64,000 bases of DNA from Desmonostoc muscorum FACHB-395 (GTDB taxonomy: Bacteria; Cyanobacteriota; Cyanobacteriia; Cyanobacteriales; Nostocaceae): the NCBI RefSeq assembly GCF_014698035.1, contig NZ_JACJSF010000021.1:1-64000 (forward strand), given 5' to 3'. Within the stretch, counting starts at the first letter, position 1. The number at the start of each line of letters is the position of its first letter. Below are positions 11,561-19,400 of this stretch, in pieces. A program made the position numbers and the translations under genes. Under the pieces are notes generated by a model that saw nothing but the letters and a program-made list of their open reading frames with translations, was not told where the DNA came from and searched no databases.

Positions 11561-12226
11561 TTATTGGTAAATTTCCCCATCAGGCATGATTGCCCCAGCT
11601 AAGTTAGCGCCAATTAATTTAACCAAAAGGCGCTCACCAGAACGAATCCGCGCTCCTGTTAAGTCGGCTCCTCGTAAGTCGGTTCCACTGAGATCCGCAC
11701 CAATTAAATTAGCACCCCGTAAATTCGCCTCCCTGAGATCCGCTAAAAGGAGGTTTGCCCGAAATAAATTTGCTTCAGATAAATTCGCCCCTCTAAGGTT
11801 GACTTTGTGCATAAAAGTGTCGCTGAGATTAGCACCACTCAAGTTTGCATAACTTAGATTTCTGCCAGATAAGTCTTTGTTACTCAAATTTGCCCGACTG
11901 TAGTCTTTGCCACTCAAGTCTGAGTTTTGCTTCGGTGGTGGCTGGGTTTTTTGAGATGGTGTTTGCTGTTGATATGACGGTGAAGGTGAAGGTGAAGGTG
12001 AATTAGATATAGTTTGATGTTTGGTTTTTAGAGAGCGCAATTTTTCACGAGCTTCATTTATGGCTTTCAGCTTGTCTTGTGCTTTCTGCTGTAAACGGAG
12101 ATTTTCTTTGGGAATGCGATCGGGATGCCAAACAAAGACTAAATCTTTGTAAGCCTGGTTCACTTCTTCAAGTGTTGCTCCAGGCTCTAATTCCAAAATT
12201 CTATAGTACCGCTCCAGATCGCTCAT
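11561..12226 (-). CDS. J-domain protein with C-terminal pentapeptide repeats
   Basis: A 221-residue protein with three parts. Residues 5-68 form a DnaJ domain with the HPD motif at 34-36, which stimulates Hsp70 ATPase. Residues about 70-105 are a Ser/Pro/Gln linker (SPSPSPSPS and PSQKTQPPPK). From about 106 to 210 there are some 20 pentapeptide repeats of the A(D/N)Lxx type, such as ANLRGANLIGADLSGTDLRGADL, which form a right-handed quadrilateral beta-helix. There is no Gly/Phe region or zinc finger, so it is a specialised J protein and not DnaJ itself. The pentapeptide part probably binds a client. Such fusions are common in cyanobacteria. Confidence 0.9.
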   Translation of the reverse strand: MSDLERYYRILELEPGATLEEVNQAYKDLVFVWHPDRIPKENLRLQQKAQDKLKAINEAREKLRSLKTKHQTISNSPSPSPSPSYQQQTPSQKTQPPPKQNSDLSGKDYSRANLSNKDLSGRNLSYANLSGANLSDTFMHKVNLRGANLSEANLFRANLLLADLREANLRGANLIGADLSGTDLRGADLTGARIRSGERLLVKLIGANLAGAIMPDGEIYQ

Positions 12227-12308
12227 ACGATATTTTGGTGGACAATCAACTTAATTATGAGTGATGGAGCCATGTATTCGCTGCATCTTTTGCCACTTCG
12301 CTGCTTCC

Positions 12309-12803
12309 TCATCTCTCCATCTCCCGATTTCTCCATCGAGCGATCGCTCTCAAATATGCTGCAACTGGAATTTGATAAATTTCAATAACAATCCAAACAA
12401 TAATTGATAAATGTGATACAAAGGTCAATACTGTCCAAATATATGGTGTCCAAGTAATGGGTTCCTTGAGGTCAGCAGGAAAATAGTAAGCTACTATGCC
12501 AATTAAAGTAGTGGGAAGAATTACAAAAACTGCTGCTGCTAGTCCATAACCCCAACCTAACTCCACACCTTCTAACTGGCCTTCTGTCCAACTAAACCCA
12601 TTCCAACGCCAAGTTAATGGTGGTTGTCTAGAAGGCATCTTGATTTGCTGGATTTCTAAGTTGACTGTAAAAATCTCTTGACAAAAGTCACAAGCCATAG
12701 CTTCCATCAATGGCATGTGAGAAATCTTACCTATTCGACAGACTGGGCAGGGGTAAACTCCATAATAGTCGAAAGATTGGGCTAAGATTTTGGAACTGGG
12801 CAT
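12309..12803 (-). CDS. Zinc-ribbon membrane protein, function unknown
   Basis: A 164-residue protein. An N-terminal zinc ribbon shows CPVC (about 19-22) and CDFC (about 38-41). A Trp-rich segment (LTWRWNGFSWTEGQ) follows, then two membrane helices: GLAAAVFVILPTTLIGIVAYYF and IWTVLTFVSHLSIIVWIVIEIY. The C-terminus is basic (AIARWRNREMER) and probably cytoplasmic. No known family comes to mind. The gene lies 82 nt downstream of the J-domain gene region on the same strand and may be independent of it. Confidence 0.7.
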   Translation of the reverse strand: MPSSKILAQSFDYYGVYPCPVCRIGKISHMPLMEAMACDFCQEIFTVNLEIQQIKMPSRQPPLTWRWNGFSWTEGQLEGVELGWGYGLAAAVFVILPTTLIGIVAYYFPADLKEPITWTPYIWTVLTFVSHLSIIVWIVIEIYQIPVAAYLRAIARWRNREMER

Positions 12804-13310
12804 AATGAAACTGATGATCCTAAAAAGTTAATCTGGTCAATGAGGACTTGGGTCAGAATAATGTATGGCGATCGTCAATTGTCTGCAATCAGCTTTCGCA
12901 AGGTGAAATGACAAGTCAGGAGAATTACTGATGTTTTCTTTTGCATGAAGTACAAAGGTACGGGTTTGAGGGCAGGGGGCAGGGGAGCAGGGGGACAAGG
13001 GGACAAGGGAGACAAGGGGACAAGGGGACAAGGGGACAAGGGGACAAGGGGCAGGAGATAGTAACTCTTTGTATCTGGTTTTAAGTTCTGTATTTTGTAC
13101 CCTACTTAAAAAGCAAACAGGTTTATATGTTTTTAGGAGTTACGCATTCACAGGAAAGACCAAATATAGATTATTTGAAAAACTACATCTGTCTTAGGGG
13201 CAATTGATATAGATGTCAAAGTGGCTTAAAGCAGGTTGTTTCCCTACAATGCGAGTCTTCACTCCTACAGTTGTACTGAGTCTATCGCTTTTTTGTGGTT
13301 TATTGGGGTC
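12804..13310. other. Non-coding stretch with a minisatellite
   Basis: At 12970-13053 a degenerate tandem repeat based on GGGGACAA and GGGGAGCAG occurs, the same sequence class that interrupts the RND genes at 14.9-19.8 kb. The rest shows no gene. A 21-codon frame starting at 13249 overlaps the aroF promoter and is not called. Confidence 0.6.
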
Positions 13311-13339
13311 TTGACACTGCCTATTCTTCCTGTTAATGT
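13311..13339 (+). promoter_or_regulatory. Sigma-70-type promoter of the aroF leader
   Basis: TTGACA at 13311-13316 and TAATGT at 13334-13339 are separated by exactly 17 nt, close to consensus on both sides. The predicted transcription start is near 13346, about 42 nt before the first leader ORF. It is the best promoter match seen upstream of aroF. Confidence 0.7.
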
Positions 13340-13387
13340 TACCTTAAATAGGTATATTTATTAAGTTTTCCAGCAAAAGCCCCACAA

Positions 13388-13444
13388 ATGCTTAAAACAA
13401 GTTCCTACTTTTATTTTTGGTTTAAGGTGGTTCACCGGGAGTGA
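13388..13444 (+). CDS. Aromatic-rich leader peptide 1 of the aroF attenuator
   Basis: An 18-residue frame, MLKTSSYFYFWFKVVHRE. Six consecutive codons at 13406-13423 specify Tyr-Phe-Tyr-Phe-Trp-Phe. Its last codons (13429-13439) are the 5' arm of the hairpin that pairs with 13468-13478, and the stop codon at 13442 would place a terminating ribosome over that arm. No good Shine-Dalgarno sequence precedes the ATG, which is the weak point. Composition and position match leader peptides of ribosome-mediated attenuators such as those of the phe and trp operons. Confidence 0.7.
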   Translation: MLKTSSYFYFWFKVVHRE

Positions 13445-13478
13445 ATGTAGTTTCCTAATGGAAACCGCCCGGTGAACC
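13429..13478 (+). promoter_or_regulatory. Antiterminator hairpin 1 of the aroF leader
   Basis: GGTTCACCGGG (13429-13439) pairs perfectly with CCCGGTGAACC (13468-13478). A small internal hairpin GTTTCC/GGAAAC fills the loop. The 3' arm shares AACC (13475-13478) with terminator 1, so the two structures compete. The 5' arm overlaps the end of leader ORF 1. Confidence 0.7.
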
Positions 13479-13508
13479 GCAGAGCAAACTCTGCGGTTTT
13501 TGTTGTTT
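13475..13508 (+). terminator. Attenuator terminator 1 of the aroF leader
   Basis: AACCGCAGAG (13475-13484) and CTCTGCGGTT (13489-13498) form a 10-bp stem with a CAAA tetraloop, running into TTTTTGTTGTT. It is a textbook intrinsic terminator, placed between leader ORF 1 and leader ORF 2. Confidence 0.85.
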
Positions 13509-13527
13509 TAAGGAGAATTTCATCTTC

Positions 13528-13590
13528 ATGACTTATTTAAGTAGCTGGTTTTATGGCTTTTACTTTTGGCCCAGAATAAATTCCGGGTAA
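13528..13590 (+). CDS. Aromatic-rich leader peptide 2 of the aroF attenuator
   Basis: A 20-residue frame with eight aromatic residues: Tyr3, Trp7, Phe8, Tyr9, Phe11, Tyr12, Phe13 and Trp14 (core WFYGFYFW, codons 13546-13569). AAGGAG stands at 13510-13515, 12 nt before the ATG. The last codons TCC GGG (with the preceding T, 13581-13587) are complementary to the 5' arm of terminator 2. A ribosome held at the aromatic codons leaves that segment free, while one at the stop codon (13588) covers it. This is the logic of trp/phe-type attenuation, here reading all three aromatic amino acids. Confidence 0.85.
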   Translation: MTYLSSWFYGFYFWPRINSG

Positions 13591-13626
13591 GTAGCGTCAT
13601 ATCGATGAATCAGAACGCGCCCGGAA
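13581..13626 (+). promoter_or_regulatory. Antiterminator pairing 2 of the aroF leader
   Basis: TTCCGGG (13581-13587, inside leader ORF 2) pairs with CCCGGAA (13620-13626), which is also the 5' arm of terminator 2. The two foldings are mutually exclusive. Confidence 0.7.
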
Positions 13627-13651
13627 CTTTTCAAAGGTTCCGGGCTTTTTT
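13619..13651 (+). terminator. Attenuator terminator 2 of the aroF leader
   Basis: GCCCGGAAC (13619-13627) and GTTCCGGGC (13637-13645) form a perfect 9-bp stem that can be extended inward by TTT/AAA, followed by six T residues. It lies 79 nt before the aroF start codon, so on its own it would stop most transcripts. Confidence 0.9.
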
Positions 13652-13730
13652 GTTATCACTGGGGACTGGAAAACAACTCTTACCTTAATACCTAAGTACT
13701 CAATCCATAACTTTTCAGGAGAATGAAACC

Positions 13731-14600
13731 ATGATTAATGCTAAACTTGCCGCACAATCTCATCCGAATCACCAGACAATCGTTAAGATTTCAGAAAAAG
13801 TCGCTTTCGGAGGCGAAGAACTGGTAATTATTGGCGGGCCCTGTACCGTTGAAAGCTTAGAACAAATGGAAATTGTCGCCCAAAAGCTATCTACTGCATC
13901 GATACAGGGGTTGCGTGGCGGTGTCTACAAACCTCGCACATCTCCTTACGCTTTCCAGGGTATGGGTGAGGAAGGATTGAGGATTTTGGCAAAGGTGCGA
14001 TCGTATTACAATATGCCAGTTGTCACTGAGGTGATGTCAATTTCCCAAATTGAAGTAGTCGCCGCCCACGCTGATATGCTTCAAGTTGGTAGCCGCAATA
14101 TGCAAAACTTCGACTTGCTCAAAGCTTTGGGACAAGCTGGTAAACCAATACTCCTCAAACGTGGTTTAGCAGCGACTATTGAAGAATTCGTCATGGCTGC
14201 TGAATATATTCTTAGCCACGGAAATCCTGATGTGGTGTTGTGCGAACGCGGTATCCGCAGCTTCGATGATTACACCCGTAACGTCCTAGATTTAGCAGCA
14301 GTGGCAGCACTTAAGCAAATAACTCACCTGCCTGTGATTGTAGATCCTTCCCATGCTGTCGGTAAACGGGAACTGGTGGCACCTGTGGCTAGGGCTGCGA
14401 TCGCTTGCGGTGCTGATGGATTAATTATTGAATGTCACCCAGAACCAGAAAAATCTGTTTCTGATGCCCGTCAAGCACTCTCTTTAGAAGATATGGTGCG
14501 TTTAGTTGATAGTTTAAAGCCTGTAGCAACAGCCGTTGGGCGCAATATATCAGATATCGGGGCGGGTTTATCACCTGCCCCGATTTTTTGTGCTGCTTGA
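13731..14600 (+). CDS. aroF: 3-deoxy-7-phosphoheptulonate (DAHP) synthase, type I-beta
   Basis: A 289-residue enzyme that condenses phosphoenolpyruvate and erythrose 4-phosphate, the first step of the shikimate pathway to Trp, Phe and Tyr. Diagnostic motifs are GGPCTVES (about 36-43), YKPRTSPYAFQG, LLKRGLAAT, IVDPSHAVGKR and IECHPEPEKSVSD, as in the Bacillus/Thermotoga-type enzyme. Compared with regulated family members it lacks an N-terminal ferredoxin-like or chorismate mutase domain, so allosteric feedback control is unlikely. The start at ATG 13731 follows CAGGAGAA. The gene is preceded by a promoter and two tandem attenuators that should respond to aromatic amino acid supply. Its last codons overlap a terminator hairpin (14556-14589), which encodes the final residues GAGLSPAPIF. 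Confidence 0.93.
   Translation: MINAKLAAQSHPNHQTIVKISEKVAFGGEELVIIGGPCTVESLEQMEIVAQKLSTASIQGLRGGVYKPRTSPYAFQGMGEEGLRILAKVRSYYNMPVVTEVMSISQIEVVAAHADMLQVGSRNMQNFDLLKALGQAGKPILLKRGLAATIEEFVMAAEYILSHGNPDVVLCERGIRSFDDYTRNVLDLAAVAALKQITHLPVIVDPSHAVGKRELVAPVARAAIACGADGLIIECHPEPEKSVSDARQALSLEDMVRLVDSLKPVATAVGRNISDIGAGLSPAPIFCAA
14556..14589 (+). terminator. aroF terminator, overlapping the end of the coding region
   Basis: ATCGGGGCGGGT and ACCTGCCCCGAT form a 12-bp stem with one mismatch and a 5-nt loop, followed by six T residues. The stop codon (14598-14600) lies beyond the T tract, so the hairpin is wholly inside the reading frame. Confidence 0.8.
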
Positions 14601-14914
14601 ATCTCAGTTGAGGGCTATCGCTTTAATGTCTAAGTCCAAATATTTATTTTGGCTGAACGACAAATTGCGATCGCCTTCGTAAAATAAAATTGTTGCTTAG
14701 ACTATTCCACTTATTCTCAAATAATTTTTGCAACACAACCCTAAATATATATAAATAAAGTCACAACAATTTATTTCTAAAAGGGGTAGGCGAAAAAAGC
14801 AATTATTAGTACACTAATGTTTAGCTTGACTAACATTCTGCTTATCTAATTAGAATTAATCGCAACCAACCATTTTGTAAAAAATGCGATGTCTAACGAC
14901 AAGCTAGTACGTGT
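14601..14914. other. Non-coding A+T-rich stretch
   Basis: About 310 nt without a gene. It presumably carries the promoter of the RND efflux operon; no clear -35/-10 pair or operator stands out. Confidence 0.5.
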
Positions 14915-16360
14915 ATGTGCTTCCCCTTTCCCCAAATTGTTAATATGCGCCGTTTAGTTTCTATTCAGACGATAAAGCCTTCGTCCTTGGCTGCTCAAAC
15001 TATTCCTAGCTTTTATAACGCTATTCAAAGAGGACGATTTTCACTACTTATATTAGGTCTAACTTACTTGTGTGCTGCCTGTAATGCTTCCGAAGCCCAA
15101 TCAAGTGGAAAAGAAGCAGGAAAAAAGCGAGCCGTGCCAGTGGTGGTTGCCACTGCGACTCAAAAAACGATTCCAATACAGTTATCGGCTACGGGGACAG
15201 TTGAAGCATATTCTACGGTATCTGTCAAATCTCAAGTAGGTGGGCAACTTACTGGAGTCTATTTTCAGCAAGGACAGAACGTTAAGAAAGGAGACTTGTT
15301 ATTTAAAATTGATTCTCGCCCTCTACAAGCCGCGCTGATGCAAGCTAATGCTGCCAAGGCTAAAGATTTGGCTCAGGTGAAACAGGCACAGGCTAATGTG
15401 CTAAAAGCGATCGCTCAAGTGAACCAGGCAAAAGCGAATGTCGTCAAGGATAAGTCCCAGGCAACAAATGCAAATGTGCAGGCTCAACGTTATGCTAGTT
15501 TGCTCAAGCAAGGGGCTATCAGTAAAGAACAGTCCGAACAGTATCAGACTACTGCTGCTGCTCAACAGGCAACGGTGCAAGCAGATCAAGAGGGAGTAGC
15601 AAATGCTCAGGCTGCGATCGCAGCAGCCCAAGCAGATGTACAAAATGCTCAGGCAGTGGTAGTGGCAGATGAAGCTGCGATCGATAATGCTAAAGTTCAG
15701 CTTTCCTATACTTCCATCTACTCACCAATTGCTGGACGCACGGGTAGTCTGAAGCTAAATCAAGGCAACTTGGTAGAGGCGAATGCCACCGATCCGCTAA
15801 TTACAATCAGTCAAATTCACCCGATTTACGTCAACTTTTCCATTGCCCAGCGATTGCTGCCAGATATCAAAAAATACAGTGCTAATAACGGCAAGTTAGA
15901 AGTCGATGCTTTACCTCCTAAAGATGCAGGGCGGCCAGTCCGAGGCGAACTTACCTTTGTCGATAGTGGAGTCAATACCCAAACAGGCACAATTCAACTT
16001 AAGGGTACTTTTGCCAACGCTGACGATCGCCTGTTTCCGGGGCAGTTTGTTAATGTTGTCCTCAAACTAAGCGAAGAACCAAATGCCATTACTGTTCCTT
16101 CCCAGGCGGTACAGAGTGGGCAAAAGGGACAATTTGTGTATGTGGTCAAACCCGATAAGACCGCAGAAATGCGGACAATTACCGTCGGCGACACCGTTGA
16201 AAACGAAACGGTAATTAAGCAAGGGTTGAAACCGGGTGAACAAGTAGTTATTGATGGACAATTCAACCTAGTGCCTGGTGCCACAGTCCAAGTGAAACCG
16301 GAAGTAGGAAGCAGGGGGGCAGGGGAGCAAGGAGGCGGAAAGGCAGAGGGGCAGAGGTGA
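14915..16360 (+). CDS. RND efflux periplasmic adaptor (membrane fusion protein), lipoprotein
   Basis: A 481-residue HlyD/AcrA-type adaptor that links an inner-membrane RND pump to an outer-membrane channel. The N-terminal signal ends in a lipobox-like LCAAC. Then come the first half of the lipoyl/barrel region (VKSQVGGQLTGVYFQQGQNVKKGDLLFKID), a long Ala/Gln-rich coiled coil (about 130-255) and the second half (YTSIYSPIAGRTGSLKLNQGNLV). The beta-barrel and C-terminal domain follow (FPGQFVNVVLKL, QVVIDGQFNLVPGATVQV). The start could be ATG 14915 or 14945 (MRRLVSIQTI); neither has a good ribosome site. The last 18 residues (GSRGAGEQGGGKAEGQR) come from a GGGGAGCA-type minisatellite and are not part of the family. 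The pump gene follows after 67 nt. Confidence 0.9.
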   Translation: MCFPFPQIVNMRRLVSIQTIKPSSLAAQTIPSFYNAIQRGRFSLLILGLTYLCAACNASEAQSSGKEAGKKRAVPVVVATATQKTIPIQLSATGTVEAYSTVSVKSQVGGQLTGVYFQQGQNVKKGDLLFKIDSRPLQAALMQANAAKAKDLAQVKQAQANVLKAIAQVNQAKANVVKDKSQATNANVQAQRYASLLKQGAISKEQSEQYQTTAAAQQATVQADQEGVANAQAAIAAAQADVQNAQAVVVADEAAIDNAKVQLSYTSIYSPIAGRTGSLKLNQGNLVEANATDPLITISQIHPIYVNFSIAQRLLPDIKKYSANNGKLEVDALPPKDAGRPVRGELTFVDSGVNTQTGTIQLKGTFANADDRLFPGQFVNVVLKLSEEPNAITVPSQAVQSGQKGQFVYVVKPDKTAEMRTITVGDTVENETVIKQGLKPGEQVVIDGQFNLVPGATVQVKPEVGSRGAGEQGGGKAEGQR

Positions 16361-16370
16361 TGGAAAACAA

Positions 16371-16417
16371 TGACAAATGACAAATGACAAATGACAAATG
16401 ACCAATGACAAATGACT
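16371..16417. repeat. Heptanucleotide tandem repeat (TGACAAA)
   Basis: Six to seven copies of TGACAAA, one with a C change, fill the gap between the adaptor and pump genes. They are short tandem repeats typical of Nostocales. The unit count can change by slippage and would alter the spacing ahead of the pump start codon. Confidence 0.8.
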
Positions 16418-16427
16418 CATTATTAAG

Positions 16428-19400
16428 ATGAACATTTCCGAGCTATTTATCCGGCGACCAATCATGACGACTCTAGTTATGGTTGGCATTTTGATATTTG
16501 GGCTGATCAGTTACCAACAGCTACCTGTTAGCGACTTACCCAATGTAGATTATCCAACACTCCAGGTAACAGCTAATCTGCCCGGAGCTAGTCCAGAAAC
16601 GATGGCTGCCTCAGTCGCAACCCCTTTAGAGCAGCAGTTTTCGAGCATCGCGGGATTGAGTTCGATGAACTCTACCAGTTCTTTGGGTACTACACAGCTA
16701 ACGCTGCAATTTGACCTGAATCGGGATATTGATGGTGCAGCACAAGATGTCCAGTCTGCGATCGCTAAGGGAGCAAAGCAGTTACCGACAAATATGCCTA
16801 ATCCGCCATCTTACCGAAAGGTAAATCCGGCAGATCAGCCAGTCCTTTACATCTCCCTCAATTCGTCTATTCTGCCCCTCTCAACTGTAGACAAATACGC
16901 TGAAACATTGCTGGCACAACGTCTGTCAATGGTGGATGGAGTGGCGCAAGTGCAGGTGTTTGGTTCCCAAAAGTACGCGGTACGAATTCAGCTTGACCCG
17001 GAAGCGCTGAGTGTCAAAGGCATAGGAATTGATGAAGTAGCAACTGCGATCGCTAATGGAAATGTCAATCTGCCTACGGGGACACTTTACGGTAAGCAGC
17101 AAAATTCTACGATTCAAGCAAACGGTCAACTCAACGATGCCGCCAGCTATCGCTCCCTAAGTGTGGCTTATCAGAACGGCGCACCAGTGCAGCTAGGTGA
17201 ACTGGGTCAAGTTCTGGACAGCGTGGAAAATGACAAGATTGCGAGTTGGTATTTTCCTGTTAAGAAAGAGAGTAAGGGAGCAGGGGAGCAGAGGAGCAGA
17301 GGAGCAGGGGAGCAGGGGAGCAGGGGAGCAGGGGAGCAGGGGAGCAGAGGAGCAGGGGAGAAATCCTCAGTCCAAAATTCTGGCGTGCGGGCGATTGTTT
17401 TGGCAATTCAGCGCCAACCGGGAACTAATACCGTTCAAGTAGTGGATGCAATCAAGAAACTGTTACCCAGCTTTCGGACACAGATTCCGGCGGCTGTGAA
17501 TATGGATATTCTCTACGATCGCTCCCAATCAATTCGGGAGTCGGTGGATGATGTACAATTCACGCTGTTGCTCACCATCGCTCTGGTGGTGCTGGTAATC
17601 TTTCTATTCCTTCGCAATATTTCTGCTACTGTTATTCCCAGTTTGGCAGTACCGCTTTCGATAGTAGCGACTTTTGGAGTCATGGTACTACTGGGTTTCT
17701 CGCTCGATAACCTATCGCTGATGGCGTTGACCCTTTCAGTAGGTTTCGTGGTAGATGATGCCGTAGTCATGCTAGAGAATATTGTCCGCCACATGGAAAT
17801 GGGCGAAAGCCGGATGGAAGCAGCCCTAAATGGTTCTAGAGAGATTGGTTTCACAATCTTATCTATGACCATCTCTCTGGTAGCAGTATTCATCCCGATC
17901 CTTTTCATGGAAGGCATTCTGGGGCGACTGTTTCGGGAGTTTGCCGTTACCATCAGTGTTGCAATCTTGGTATCTGGCGTAATTTCCCTCAGCTTGACAC
18001 CAATGCTGTGTTCGAGATTCTTGAGTCCACCTCATCATGAGCATGAGAGTGAGGGGGATGAGGAGCAGGGGAGCAGGGGAGCAGGGGAGCAGGGGAGTAG
18101 GGGAGATGAGGAGCAGGGGAGAGAGGGAGAAATTCTTAACTCCGAGTCCCCAGCACCTAGTCTCCAGTCCCGAATCAAAAACTTTAACCGTCGTCTCTAC
18201 AACTTTTCGGAAAACGTTTTTAATGTGATATTGGGCGGATACGATTGGAGTTTGAAGAAATCACTCAAGTATCACCGCACGACAATGGTGATTTCGGGAG
18301 CGATTCTTGTAGCGACAGTATATCTATTTATAATTGTGCCTAAAGGGTTTGTTCCCAACGCAGATGTTGGACAAATTACGGCAACTACTCAGGCATCAGA
18401 GGATATATCCTTTGATGAGATGGTAAAACATCAACAAGCTGTAGCTGCGATCGCTTATCGTGATCCTAATGTTGATTCCATCAACTCCAGTGTCGGGGCT
18501 GGCGGCCCAAATGCTTCCGCCAACGCGGGACGGCTTTTAATTGAACTCAAGCCCCGCCATGAGCGCCGTCTCAGTGCTGATGAAGTTGTCCAGGAACTCC
18601 GGCCTAAGTTGTCAGTTGTGCCTGGAATCAAGGTTTTCTTGCAAAATCCCCCAGCCATCAATGTCGGTGGACAACAGACAAAAGCTCAGTATCAATTTAC
18701 TCTGCAAACTCCCAATATTCAGGAACTTTACCAGTACGCTCCAGCTTTAGAAGAGAAATTGCGATCGCTCTCAGATTTACAAGATGTCAACAGCGATTTG
18801 CAAATCAAAAATCCGCAAGTAAAAGTAGACATCAACCGCGACCAAGCTTCGGCTCTAGGTTTGACCGCCAATCAAATCGAAACTGCTCTGAGTAATGCTT
18901 ATGGTACTCGCCAAGTTTCTACCATCTACGCCCCCGATAGCCAATACCAAGTAATTATGGGCGTGGAACCAAAATATCAGCAAAATGCCAACGCCCTAGA
19001 TTTACTCTCAGTTCGTGCCCCTAGTGGACAACTTGTGCCTCTCAACGCCATAGCAACCTTGAGCAAAGATGTAGGCCCCTTAACTATCAACCACAAAGGG
19101 CAGCTTGCTTCTGTCACCTTCTCCTTTAACCTCAAGCCAGGAGTTTCACTCGGTAACGTCACTGGGAAAATTGAGGAACTTGCCCGTCAAACACTGCCAC
19201 CTACCATTAGTACAGGCTTCCAAGGTTCAGCGCAGGCATTCCAATCTTCGATTCAGGGTTTAGGACTGCTACTGCTGGTTGCCATCTTGGTGATTTATAT
19301 CGTCTTGGGGATTCTCTACGAGAACTTCATTCACCCGCTAACTATCCTTTCTAGCTTACCTTCTGCTGGATTTGGGGCAATACTCACCCTGTTGCTATTT

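Noticed and set aside
13249..13314. A 21-codon frame (MRVFTPTVVLSLS...) as a possible further leader peptide
   Set aside because: It ends inside the -35 box of the predicted promoter, contains few aromatic residues and has no paired hairpins.
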